From Acidimicrobiaceae bacterium (GTDB lineage Bacteria; Actinomycetota; Acidimicrobiia; Acidimicrobiales; JAUTXP01), in NCBI GenBank assembly GCA_030837965.1, contig JAUTXP010000004.1, positions 59,488-123,487 on the forward strand: a stretch of 64,000 nucleotides of DNA, read 5' to 3'. The notes beneath the pieces are model-generated. The model worked only from the letters and a program-made list of their open reading frames with translations, did no database searches and was not told the DNA's origin. Positions 24,836 to 32,662 of this stretch are shown piece by piece. Made by a program: the position numbers and the translations under genes. Each line of letters opens with the position of its first letter. Positions within the stretch are counted from its first letter, which is position 1.

Positions 24836-27001
24836 ATGCAGGCCATCTCGGAGCGGGCGCCCCTCGTGGGCGCCCGTTTCGCGTTGGGGGCTGCCTTCGT
24901 GGGGACGGTGCTCGCGTTCGAGACGCGAACGGCGGACCCCTTCGGACTGCCCAAGCTGGCCGTGCTCTGGGTCACCGGTTTGGCCGCGTTGACGGGGTGG
25001 GTCTTGGCCTGCCGGGCGCGGGGCCGCTGGATGCCGTGGAGCCGCTTTGCCACAGCCACCGTCGTGTTGGTGGGCATAACGGCCGTGGCCACGGCCGTGT
25101 CGGTGGCCACGGCCGATTCGCTGCTCGGCTCGTACGAGCGCTACGGCGGGCTCTTGTCGTTGGTGTTGGGAGCGGGGATGGCCCTGCTCGTGATGGGGGT
25201 CCACGGCGAGCGTCCCCAGGGCTTGGCCACCCTCGCGTTCTGCGGCGCAGGCGCGGCGGTGGTGCTGTCGGCCTATGTGGTGCTGCAAGCCGCGGGGGTG
25301 GACTTCGTGCACTGGCAGGAGGCGTCTGGCGCGGCCGTCAAGTTCCAGGGCGGAACGATGGGCAACTCCGACTTCGCGGGCGGCTTCCTCGGATTGGCCC
25401 TGCCCCTCCTGGCCTTTTCGTTGCTGCATGTGTGGCGCACCGGGCGAGGGCGCGACGGGTCACGTCGGTCGTTGTGGCTCGTCTGGGCTGTGGCTTTGGG
25501 GACGTTGGTCGACCTGATCGCGTTGGCGCTGACCCGCAGCCGGGGCGGGATCGTGGCCGCGGTGGCGGGCGGACTGACCCTGACCTGGCTGTTGCGGTCC
25601 GACCTGCCGCGCCGGGCTCGCAGGGCCGTCGTCGTGGTCGGCCTTGCGGGCTTGGTCCTGGCCGTGCTCATCCTCTTCGTGCCCGGCCTGGCCCGCGCGT
25701 CGGGCCCGCACCGCACCGACTTGTTGCGGTCCGAGAGCGTGTCGGCCCGAGGCCGCGAGTGGGCCGGCGCGCTGCACATCATCGCCAGCCGTCCAGTGCT
25801 GGGCACGGGCCCCGACACCTTCGAATACCGCTTCCCCCGCTACCGCTCGACCGAGGACGGCGTGAAGCTGGGCATGCAGATCGCGGACAAGCCTCACAAC
25901 GTCTTGTTGGAACGGGCGTCGGACACCGGGCTGTTGGGGCTGGCCGCGTACCTGGCCGTCGTCGGGGTCGCGTTGGCCGCAGCCCGCCGCCGATTGGCCG
26001 AGGTCCACGCCGACGGCCCCGAGCGGTTGTTGCTGGCCGCCCTCGTTGCTGCCTTCATCGCCTACTTGGCCCAGGCCTTCGTCTCCATCGACGTGGTCCC
26101 GTTGGCCTTCACCGGCTGGCTGTTGCTGGGGTGCATCGCAGCCATGGCCGATCCCGCGGTGGTGGCCCGCCGAACGGCGTTGGCCGACCAGCACAAGGGC
26201 AAGAGCAAGAGCAAGAGCAAGGGCAAGGGCAAGGGCAAGGCGCGCGGCAAGGGGCGCAGCCCGCGCCAACGGGCGACGCAGCCCACGCGGCCGGCTCGGC
26301 CCCACGGTGTGTCGCCGTGGACGGCGGCCGGGGCGGTGGCCGTGGCCGCGGGCCTGAGCGCGGCCGCCATCGGGCCGGTGCTGGCCGACGCGTCGGCCCT
26401 GTCCGCCCAGCGCACGTCGAACCGGGCCGCGTCGAGCGCGGCGTGGGACACGGCCGTGTCCCGAAACCGGATGCAGCTCACCTACCGCTTGGGCGCGGGG
26501 TTCGCGGCCGAGGCGCGGGGTGCGGAGTCGGACGCGGCGGCCGACCGCACCCGCTTCCTCCAAACTGCCATCGACCGGTACGAGGAGGCCCGGCGCCTGG
26601 CCCCCGACAGCATGGGCGCCCTGTTGGGTCTGGCCCGCACGACCGCGTTGTGGGGACAGGGCGTGGACCCCGGCCGGTTCCCGGAGAGCGACCGGTGGTG
26701 GGGTCGGGTCATCGCCCATGACCCCCGCAACCCCGAGGTGTACTACCAACACGGGCTCATGCTGAACGCGTGGGCCAACGTGGCGGGCGGTGATGTCGCG
26801 CTGCGCCGACGGGCGGCGGCGGCCATCGAGCGGGCCGTGCGGGTGAAGACGAGGGACGCCAACATGTTGGGCAAGCTGGCTCTCATCAAGCAGGGGTACG
26901 GCGACGTGGCCGGCGCCCAGGACGCGGCCCGGCGAGCCTTGGCCATCGACCCCGGCAACCAGGCGGCCAAGCAGGTGCTGGCGGGCGGTGCCAGTGGCTG
27001 A
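24836..27001 (+). CDS. O-antigen ligase/polymerase-like membrane protein with C-terminal TPR-like region
   Basis: The 721-residue protein has about ten membrane segments (about 10-440) and a Wzy_C-type O-antigen ligase domain. Characteristic stretches are GGTMGNSDFAGGFLGL (about 180) and KPHNVLLERASDTGLLGL (about 350). A cytoplasmic Lys-rich run (about 455-470) is encoded by a hexanucleotide repeat. After another hydrophobic segment, a TPR-like region (about 570-715) ends in DPGNQAAKQVL. Such proteins join or polymerise glycans at the membrane; the substrate here is unknown. It follows the repeat surface protein by 22 bases and overlaps the methyltransferase start, suggesting a cell-surface operon. 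Confidence 0.82.
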   Translation: MQAISERAPLVGARFALGAAFVGTVLAFETRTADPFGLPKLAVLWVTGLAALTGWVLACRARGRWMPWSRFATATVVLVGITAVATAVSVATADSLLGSYERYGGLLSLVLGAGMALLVMGVHGERPQGLATLAFCGAGAAVVLSAYVVLQAAGVDFVHWQEASGAAVKFQGGTMGNSDFAGGFLGLALPLLAFSLLHVWRTGRGRDGSRRSLWLVWAVALGTLVDLIALALTRSRGGIVAAVAGGLTLTWLLRSDLPRRARRAVVVVGLAGLVLAVLILFVPGLARASGPHRTDLLRSESVSARGREWAGALHIIASRPVLGTGPDTFEYRFPRYRSTEDGVKLGMQIADKPHNVLLERASDTGLLGLAAYLAVVGVALAAARRRLAEVHADGPERLLLAALVAAFIAYLAQAFVSIDVVPLAFTGWLLLGCIAAMADPAVVARRTALADQHKGKSKSKSKGKGKGKARGKGRSPRQRATQPTRPARPHGVSPWTAAGAVAVAAGLSAAAIGPVLADASALSAQRTSNRAASSAAWDTAVSRNRMQLTYRLGAGFAAEARGAESDAAADRTRFLQTAIDRYEEARRLAPDSMGALLGLARTTALWGQGVDPGRFPESDRWWGRVIAHDPRNPEVYYQHGLMLNAWANVAGGDVALRRRAAAAIERAVRVKTRDANMLGKLALIKQGYGDVAGAQDAARRALAIDPGNQAAKQVLAGGASG
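26195..26236 (+). repeat. Hexanucleotide microsatellite (AAGRGC)7 inside a coding region
   Basis: Seven consecutive hexamers, AAGGGC or AAGAGC, encode alternating Lys and Gly/Ser in the loop of the O-antigen-ligase-like protein. Being a multiple of three, length changes would alter loop length without shifting frame. Confidence 0.85.
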
Positions 27002-27803
27002 GCCCGCCTACACCCACGGCCATCACGAGAGCGTGCTTCGGTCGCACACCTGGCGCACGGCCCAGAACTCGGCCGCCTACCTGCTCCCCCATCTGGAGCC
27101 CGGGCAGCGGGTGTTGGACGTGGGGTGCGGTCCGGGCACCATCACCGCCGACCTGGCCCGGTTGGTCGCCCCCGGCGCGGTCCTCGGGATCGATCAGGCC
27201 GAGGAAGTGGTGGCCGCGGCGGCCGCGGCCCATGCCGACGTGGCCAACGTCGAGTTCGCGGTCGGCGACGTGTACGACCTTGGCTCCGTCGATGGCGTCG
27301 AACGCGCCTTCGACGTCGTCCACGCCCATCAAGTGCTGCAACACGTGCCCGACCCCGTGGGCGCACTGGTCGCCATGGCCAGGGCCTGTCGGCCCGACGG
27401 CGGCATCGTGGCGGCGCGGGACTCGGACTACGCGGCCATGACCTGGTATCCGGCCGATCCACGACTCGACCGATGGCTCGACCTGTACCGGACCGTGGCC
27501 CGGGCCAACGGCGGCGAGCCGGACGCGGGCCGGTACCTGCACGCGTGGGCCAGGCAGGCGGGCTTCGCTGGGGTGGAGTCGTCTGCGTCGGTGTGGTGTT
27601 TCGCCAGTCCGGACGACCGGGCGTGGTGGGGCGGCCTGTGGGCCGACCGCATCACCCAGTCGGCCATCGCCCAACAGGCCGTCGACCGGGGCCTGGCCGA
27701 CCGGGACGAGCTGGCCGCGCTGGCCCAGGGCTGGCGGGACTGGGCCGCCCACGACGACGGCTGGTTCGCCGTCCTCCACGGCGAGATCATCTGCCGCCCC
27801 TGA
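26988..27803 (+). CDS. SAM-dependent methyltransferase (class I, UbiE-like)
   Basis: This is a Rossmann-fold methyltransferase of 271 residues. Motif I is VLDVGCGPGTIT (about 45), an acidic residue binding the ribose follows in VLGIDQAEE (about 68), and the motif II/post-II region is VVHAHQVLQHVPDP (about 107). The C-terminal half has many Trp residues (WWGGLWADR). The GTG at 26988 lies inside the end of the preceding gene (14-base overlap), suggesting co-translation. The substrate is unknown; a GTG six bases later is an alternative start. Confidence 0.87.
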   Translation: MPVAEPAYTHGHHESVLRSHTWRTAQNSAAYLLPHLEPGQRVLDVGCGPGTITADLARLVAPGAVLGIDQAEEVVAAAAAAHADVANVEFAVGDVYDLGSVDGVERAFDVVHAHQVLQHVPDPVGALVAMARACRPDGGIVAARDSDYAAMTWYPADPRLDRWLDLYRTVARANGGEPDAGRYLHAWARQAGFAGVESSASVWCFASPDDRAWWGGLWADRITQSAIAQQAVDRGLADRDELAALAQGWRDWAAHDDGWFAVLHGEIICRP

Positions 27804-27821
27804 CCCCGCCCACAACCACGT

Positions 27822-27864
27822 CTGGAGGACATGCCCTGCCGTTTCCGCAGGCCATGTCCTCCAG
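27822..27864. repeat. Dispersed hairpin element, copy R2
   Basis: Arms CTGGAGGACAT (27822-27832) and ATGTCCTCCAG (27854-27864), with an inner stem CCTGC/GCAGG that extends the hairpin. It lies between the methyltransferase and EamA genes, both on the + strand. Confidence 0.75.
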
Positions 27865-27898
27865 TCCGAGCAGGTTCAGGTGCGCAAAGGTAAGGGTC

Positions 27899-28816
27899 AT
27901 GGCCGACGAGCGACGGCGGGGCTTCGCGCTGGTACTGCTGTCGGCTTCGGGCTTCGCCAGCCTGGCCGTGTTGGGCAAGCGCGCCTATGCCGCGGGCTTC
28001 GACGTGCCCGAGGTGCTGGCCGTGCGGTTCGTGCTGGCCGCGCCAGTCCTCACCGCCATCGCCGTGGCCACCGGACGCTCGCTGCGCCTCCACCGGGCCC
28101 TGCTCATGCGCGTCCTGGCCATGGGTGCCCTCGGCTACGCGGTGCAGGCCACGCTGTTCTTCGCCGCCCTGTCGCGCATCTCGGCCAGCCTCACCGGACT
28201 GCTGCTGTACCTCCATCCTGCGCTCGTCACCATGGGCGCCGTGGCCATGGGCCGACACCGCGCCACCCGCCTCACCGTGGCCGGCCTGGTCCTCGCCATC
28301 GGCGGGATCACGCTCATCGTCGGCTGGCCTGCGGGCCGCATCGACGGGCTGGGCATTGTCCTCGGGCTGGCCGCGGCGGGCTGGTACGCGGCCTACATCC
28401 TGGTGGGCGAGCGGGTGCTGGCCGACGTCGACCCCATCGTCACCGCGGCCTACGTGACTATCGGGGCCGCGCTGTCGTTCGTCGTCGTCGGCGGCCTGGT
28501 CTTGCACCGCCTCGACTTCGAGGGCACCAAGACGTCGGGCTGGATCGCGCTCGTCGGCATCGCCCTCTTGGCCACGGCCATGGCCATCGCCGCCTTCTTC
28601 GCAGGCATGGCCCGCATCGGGGCCACATGGGCGTCGATCACGTCGTCGTGGGAGCCGGTCTGCACGGTCCTGCTCAGCGTGGCCGTCCTGGGTGAGCACC
28701 TCAGCACGGGCATCGTCATCGGCGGCATTGCCGTGGTGGTGGGCGCCATCGTCCTGCCCCTCGTCGGCGGGCGCCAGGCCCCGACCGCGCCTGCAGGCGC
28801 CGAGCCCCGGGTGTAG
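27899..28816 (+). CDS. EamA/DMT-family transporter
   Basis: The 305-residue protein has ten predicted membrane helices arranged as two EamA repeats (about 8-140 and 150-290). Typical features are the N-terminal GFALVLLSASGFASLAVLGKRAY and the repeat-2 end LLSVAVLGEHLSTGIVIGG. DMT proteins export small metabolites or amino acids. The ATG at 27899 is preceded by AAAGGTAAGGGTC, a reasonable ribosome site. It is ten bases upstream of the flavodoxin-fold gene, so the two probably form an operon. Substrate unknown. Confidence 0.88.
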   Translation: MADERRRGFALVLLSASGFASLAVLGKRAYAAGFDVPEVLAVRFVLAAPVLTAIAVATGRSLRLHRALLMRVLAMGALGYAVQATLFFAALSRISASLTGLLLYLHPALVTMGAVAMGRHRATRLTVAGLVLAIGGITLIVGWPAGRIDGLGIVLGLAAAGWYAAYILVGERVLADVDPIVTAAYVTIGAALSFVVVGGLVLHRLDFEGTKTSGWIALVGIALLATAMAIAAFFAGMARIGATWASITSSWEPVCTVLLSVAVLGEHLSTGIVIGGIAVVVGAIVLPLVGGRQAPTAPAGAEPRV

Positions 28817-28826
28817 GAAGCGGTCG

Positions 28827-29588
28827 ATGACATCGAGCCCTGTGACCTTGACGCCCAAGCAGGAAGAGCTGTGCCGCCAGACCCGGTGGGACTTCTCGGA
28901 CCTGCGAGCCCTCTTCATCAACTGCACGCTGAAGAGGTCGCCGGAGGTCTCCAACACGCAAGGCCTGGCCGACATCTCCATGGAGATCATGCGCCGACAG
29001 GGCGTGACCGTGGAGACCATCAGGGCCGTCGACCACGACATCGCCATCGGCGTGTGGCCGGACATGACGGAACACGGATGGGCCGTCGACGAGTGGCCCG
29101 CCCTCTTCGAGCAGGTGATGGCGTCGGACGTCCTCGTCCTCTGCACGCCCATCTGGCTGGGCGACAAGTCGTCGGTCTGCACCCACGTCATCGAGCGCCT
29201 GTACGGCAACTCGAGTCTGCTGAACGAGGCCGGGCAGTACGCCTACTACGGGCGGGTCGGCGGCTGCCTGGTCACCGGCAACGAAGACGGCATCAAGCAC
29301 TGCTCGATGAACGTGCTGTACTCGCTCCAGCACCTGGGCTACGTCATCCCGCCCCAGGCCGACGCCGGGTGGATCGGAGAGGCGGGGCCGGGGCCTTCGT
29401 ACCTCGATCCCGGATCAGGCGGGCCGGAGAACGACTTCACCAACCGCAACACCACGTTCATGACCTGGAACCTGCTGCACATGGCTCGGATGCTCAAGGA
29501 CAACGGAGGCGTGCCCGCCCACGGCAACCAGCGCTCGGAATGGGACGCAGGCTGCCGCTTCGACTTCCCCAACCCCGAGCACCGCTAG
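28827..29588 (+). CDS. Flavodoxin-fold NADPH-dependent FMN reductase family protein
   Basis: This 253-residue protein has a flavodoxin-like FMN-binding fold. The phosphate-binding loop is in ALFINCTLKRSPEVSNT (about 28-44), followed by the flavin-contacting CTPIWLGDKSS (about 112) and GGCLVTGNEDGIKHC (about 148). Such enzymes reduce FMN or quinone-like substrates with NAD(P)H. AGGAAG precedes the ATG. It is probably co-transcribed with the EamA transporter just upstream. The physiological substrate is unknown. Confidence 0.82.
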   Translation: MTSSPVTLTPKQEELCRQTRWDFSDLRALFINCTLKRSPEVSNTQGLADISMEIMRRQGVTVETIRAVDHDIAIGVWPDMTEHGWAVDEWPALFEQVMASDVLVLCTPIWLGDKSSVCTHVIERLYGNSSLLNEAGQYAYYGRVGGCLVTGNEDGIKHCSMNVLYSLQHLGYVIPPQADAGWIGEAGPGPSYLDPGSGGPENDFTNRNTTFMTWNLLHMARMLKDNGGVPAHGNQRSEWDAGCRFDFPNPEHR

Positions 29589-29710
29589 AGGCCGAGCAAA
29601 CCCCGCCCGCCCCGCCCGTCGGCATTTGGGCGCACTTGGCCACCGTGGCGGTGCACAAGTACGCCCAAAAAGCGGCGCCGTCAGCGTCGTCCCCCGATGC
29701 CGACCGGGTT

Positions 29711-30436
29711 CTACCGCCGGGCCACCGGGACCAGCGTGACCCGCCGCTCGGGCTCGTCGACCGCGAACGTCGTGCAGGGCCGACCGGCCTGGTAAGGCCG
29801 AGCCACCACCACCGTCCACTCGGACAACCCCACGTCGGCCAGGACCGACTGCACCAGGCCGCGGGCCGTTGGCTCGTCCATGCACGGCGCGTCGCGCACG
29901 GCCGCGTCCAGCCGCTCGTTGAGGGCGGCCACCCGCGGCTCGGCCTGGGCGCGGGCCGGGGCCAGGGGCCGACCCACCCGGGCGCAGGCCTCGGCCCCAC
30001 CGGGGAAGACGCCCACCACGCCGGACGGCAGCACGCACGCGGTCAGACGGGCGGGCGTGGGCGCGGGTGAGAAGCGCCCGCTCCGCCACAGCCGCCAACA
30101 GGCCTGCACCGCGGTGCGGGCGTCGGCCCTGACCACGAACGTGTCGGCGTCGAGGCGGGGTGCGGCATAACAGCCCACGTCGAGCGTGCGTGAGGGCCGG
30201 CGCGTGTTCACATAGGCGGTGGCCGCCACCAGCCCGGCTAGTCCGACCACGGCCACCGTCGCCAACGCCGTTCCTCTCGGACGCCGCCTGCGCGCCCCCG
30301 ACGTGGGCGCCGCGGCCTTGGCCCGCTGCAGCACGGCCCGACCCCGAGGCGAGGCCGGATCGAAGGCCGCCGAGCGGGCCGGGTCGGCTGCGGCGAGAGC
30401 AGCGAGAGCGTCTACGGGACGATGCGGCGTCGTCAT
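29711..30436 (-). CDS. Membrane protein downstream of ECF sigma factor, candidate anti-sigma partner
   Basis: The 241-residue product has a cytoplasmic N-terminus (about 1-55), one membrane segment (about 56-72) and an extracytoplasmic part with six Cys. Its ATG overlaps the ECF sigma stop (ATGA). The position, topology and size suggest an anti-sigma factor, but I see no HxxxCxxC zinc motif in the short N-terminal part, so it may be a non-zinc type or a different partner. No other family is recognised. Confidence 0.65.
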   Translation of the reverse strand: MTTPHRPVDALAALAAADPARSAAFDPASPRGRAVLQRAKAAAPTSGARRRRPRGTALATVAVVGLAGLVAATAYVNTRRPSRTLDVGCYAAPRLDADTFVVRADARTAVQACWRLWRSGRFSPAPTPARLTACVLPSGVVGVFPGGAEACARVGRPLAPARAQAEPRVAALNERLDAAVRDAPCMDEPTARGLVQSVLADVGLSEWTVVVARPYQAGRPCTTFAVDEPERRVTLVPVARR

Positions 30437-30936
30437 CGCTGCCCTCCCCCGGCCTGGCCGAAGGCGGCCGCGAACCGCTGGCGGGCCCGGTGCAGCCGGA
30501 TGTAGACCGCGTTTTCGGTCACGCCCAGCACGACCGCGATCTCGGAAGGGGCCAGCCCCTCCCACAGCGCCAGTCGCAGCACCTCCTGATCGCCCTCGGG
30601 CAGGCGGTCGAGCACGTCGAGCGCCATGCCATCCTCGGCCGTCCCCGACCGGCCCACGATCTGTTCGGACTGGAGCCGGGCCCGCAGGCGGTCCAGCCTG
30701 CCGGAGGAGCGCCGCTGGTTGGCCAGCACCCGGCGGGCCACGCCGTACAGCCAGGGCAGCTCCTTGCCCGCGGGCACGTCGCCCAGCCGCCGCCAGCAGA
30801 CGGCGAAGGTCTCGGCCAGCACGTCCTCGGCGTCGGCCTCGTTAGCCGAGCGTCGCACGGCATAACGGAAAACATGATCAGCGAACCGCGCATAGAGGGC
30901 CTCGAACCCGCCCCGCTCGGTTTCCGCCTCCGTCAA
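30433..30936 (-). CDS. ECF-type RNA polymerase sigma factor
   Basis: This 167-residue sigma-70 family protein has region 2 (about 10-75, with FRYAVRRSANEADAEDVLAETFAVCW) and region 4 (about 105-160, with ALWEGLAPSEIAVVLGVTENAVYIRLHRAR). I chose the TTG at 30936, with GGAGG four bases upstream; the longer in-frame reading to 31248 lacks homologous sequence. It is the first gene of a two-gene operon with a membrane protein and diverges from a secreted I36-type inhibitor gene, which could be its target. Confidence 0.88.
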   Translation of the reverse strand: MTEAETERGGFEALYARFADHVFRYAVRRSANEADAEDVLAETFAVCWRRLGDVPAGKELPWLYGVARRVLANQRRSSGRLDRLRARLQSEQIVGRSGTAEDGMALDVLDRLPEGDQEVLRLALWEGLAPSEIAVVLGVTENAVYIRLHRARQRFAAAFGQAGGGQR

Positions 30937-31041
30937 CGAACCTCCGCAGTCCTGCCTCGGGACCCCCAGGCCAGAAATCAGCCGTCTCTTAATGTCCGGT
31001 GAGGGAGCAAACCTTTCCGCGGACAAGAGCCAATTCACGTC

Positions 31042-31063
31042 ATGGTTCGCTCGGATGGTTCGC
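31042..31063. promoter_or_regulatory. 13-bp-period direct repeat ATGGTTCGC in the ECF sigma upstream region
   Basis: ATGGTTCGC occurs at 31042-31050 and 31055-31063. On the - strand this gives two GCGAACCAT units; GAACCA followed after 16 bases by CGTGA resembles an ECF-type promoter reading towards the sigma gene. It lies about 105 bases before the TTG. Autoregulation is inferred. Confidence 0.4.
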
Positions 31064-31159
31064 AAATGGACATTGCCAGCCGACCCCGCCAATGGAATCG
31101 TCACTGATACAGGTGTCAGGCGGACAGGCCGTCGACCGTGAGAGAAAGAGGGCGAAGGC

Positions 31160-31750
31160 GTGGGGCATCGGGGCAGGGGGAGGGCAGGCCGTTCGACGGC
31201 ACTGTCGATCGCATTGGCGGCAGCACTGGCATTGGTCATGGTTTTCATCGGGCCGGTTTCGGCAGGGGCGGAGACGAAGGGGGCCGCGGCCCATTACGAA
31301 GGCCGCATGATCGACTTGGGCGCGGACTGGGAGGGGGCTCAGGCCTGCGTGGTCGACGGTCCCGACGACGTGTGGTGCTATCGCACACAGGCCGACATGG
31401 AAGAGGCCATGGACGGGCGCGCCGACGCAACCCTGGCCCGGCTGGACTCGACCGACACCATCGACGCCTATTGCATCAACCGCAGCGACCTCTACCTGAT
31501 CCTCTACGAGAACACCGGGTTTGGCGGCCGCAGCGTTAGCTTTCGCGATACGTCGACCTGGTTCGACCTGGCCACCTACAGCTTCGACGACATCACCAGC
31601 TCGTGGAAGAACAACACCTACTGCGACGCCACCGCGGCCACGGGCACGGCGGGCGCAGGCTCGACGTTGACGTTGACCGCCCGGAGCTCGAACACCGACG
31701 TGGGCGCCACGTGGACCGACGTCATCTCGTCCGTCTACATCTCCCCATGA
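31160..31750 (+). CDS. Secreted protein, peptidase inhibitor I36 / beta-gamma-crystallin-like
   Basis: The 196-residue product has a long signal peptide (about 1-38, cut near SAGA). Its C-terminal half has the pattern of I36-type or crystallin-fold extracellular proteins: LYLILYENTGFGGRSVSFRDTSTW, then DDITSSWKNNTYC. Four Cys may form disulfides. I36 members inhibit metalloproteases in streptomycetes; inhibition here is only inferred. The GTG at 31160 follows GAAGG. It diverges from the ECF sigma operon. Confidence 0.72.
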   Translation: MGHRGRGRAGRSTALSIALAAALALVMVFIGPVSAGAETKGAAAHYEGRMIDLGADWEGAQACVVDGPDDVWCYRTQADMEEAMDGRADATLARLDSTDTIDAYCINRSDLYLILYENTGFGGRSVSFRDTSTWFDLATYSFDDITSSWKNNTYCDATAATGTAGAGSTLTLTARSSNTDVGATWTDVISSVYISP

Positions 31751-31759
31751 CCACGACAG

Positions 31760-31798
31760 CCCAGAAGCCCAGAAGCCCAGAAGCCCAGAAGCCCAGAA
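31760..31798 (+). repeat. 8-bp tandem repeat CCCAGAAG, about 4.9 copies
   Basis: Four perfect copies and a partial fifth (CCCAGAA) begin ten bases after the stop of the I36-type gene and precede the ABC ATPase gene by about 140 bases. It is a short intergenic microsatellite; slippage could change spacing. No function is assigned. Confidence 0.8.
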
Positions 31799-31937
31799 CG
31801 GTGAAAGACCATAGGCCTCCCCGGACATAAGCGACCGATCGGCGGACGGCGTTCGGCGGCGGCAACCCGTGGTGGCCGCGGGAGCCGCCGCCGGCCGTTG
31901 CCGGCAGCTCCCGAGAGCAGTCGCCTCCCACCCAGAA

Positions 31938-32594
31938 ATGAACCCGGCCATCGACCTCGACGACATCTGGGCCCGGCCCCGCGGCGGTCCGCCCCTCCCC
32001 GCCCTGTCGGGCCTGAGCCTCCAGGTCCAACCGGGGGCCTACGCCGGCGTAGTGGGCCCGCCTGGGTCGGGCAAGTCCACCCTCCTCGGCATCCTGGCCC
32101 TGCACCGCAGGCCGGAGGCGGGCGAGTACCGGCTCCACGGAACGCCCACCGCCGCCCTCCCGCCCCATCGGCGATCCGAGTTGCAGCGCACGGTCGAGCT
32201 GGTCGGCTCTGAACCGGAACTGGTCCCCCACCTGACCGCGGTGGAGAACGTGCAGTTGGGCATGTTCCTCGACCGGTCGGACGTGGCTCAGCGCGACCGG
32301 CGGGCGGGCGCCCTGCTCGCCGCGGTGGGATTGAAAGACCGCGGCGACGTGGTCGCGGCCCGGCTCTCAGCGGCCGAGCACCGTCTGGTCGCGCTGGCCC
32401 GTGCCTTGGGCCCCCGACCCACCGTGCTGCTGTGCGACGACCCTGTCGGCGGCTTGGACGACCACGGGGCCGAGGCGGTGCTCGACGCCCTCGACGCCGT
32501 GCGCACCTACCAGCTCACGATGGTGGTAGCCACCCGACGGCGCGACCTCGTCCGCCGGGCCGACACCGTCGTGACCCTGCGCCCGCCGAGGTGA
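31938..32594 (+). CDS. ABC-type ATPase domain protein with degenerate catalytic motifs
   Basis: This 218-residue protein aligns with the LolD/MacB type of ABC ATPases. Walker A is intact (GPPGSGKST, about 40). Other motifs are altered: the Q-loop Gln seems replaced (LVGSEPELVP), the signature LSGGQ reads LSAAE, the Walker B Glu is Asp (LLCDDPVGGLD) and the switch His is Arg (VVATRRRD). I infer a protein that may bind but poorly hydrolyse ATP. No permease gene is near. The ATG at 31938 has only a weak ribosome site. The gene is compositionally normal. Confidence 0.75.
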   Translation: MNPAIDLDDIWARPRGGPPLPALSGLSLQVQPGAYAGVVGPPGSGKSTLLGILALHRRPEAGEYRLHGTPTAALPPHRRSELQRTVELVGSEPELVPHLTAVENVQLGMFLDRSDVAQRDRRAGALLAAVGLKDRGDVVAARLSAAEHRLVALARALGPRPTVLLCDDPVGGLDDHGAEAVLDALDAVRTYQLTMVVATRRRDLVRRADTVVTLRPPR

Positions 32595-32633
32595 CCTCGC
32601 GCCGCAACCGGCCGACGTGACCGAGCGGGTCAA

Positions 32634-32662
32634 CAGTCGATCAGCAGTCGATCAGCAGTCGA
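32634..32662. repeat. 11-bp tandem repeat CAGTCGATCAG at the 3' end of the hydrolase gene
   Basis: Two and a half copies span the stop codon of the - strand hydrolase gene. On that strand each copy carries a TGA, so copy-number change would move the stop by a few codons at most. Confidence 0.6.
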
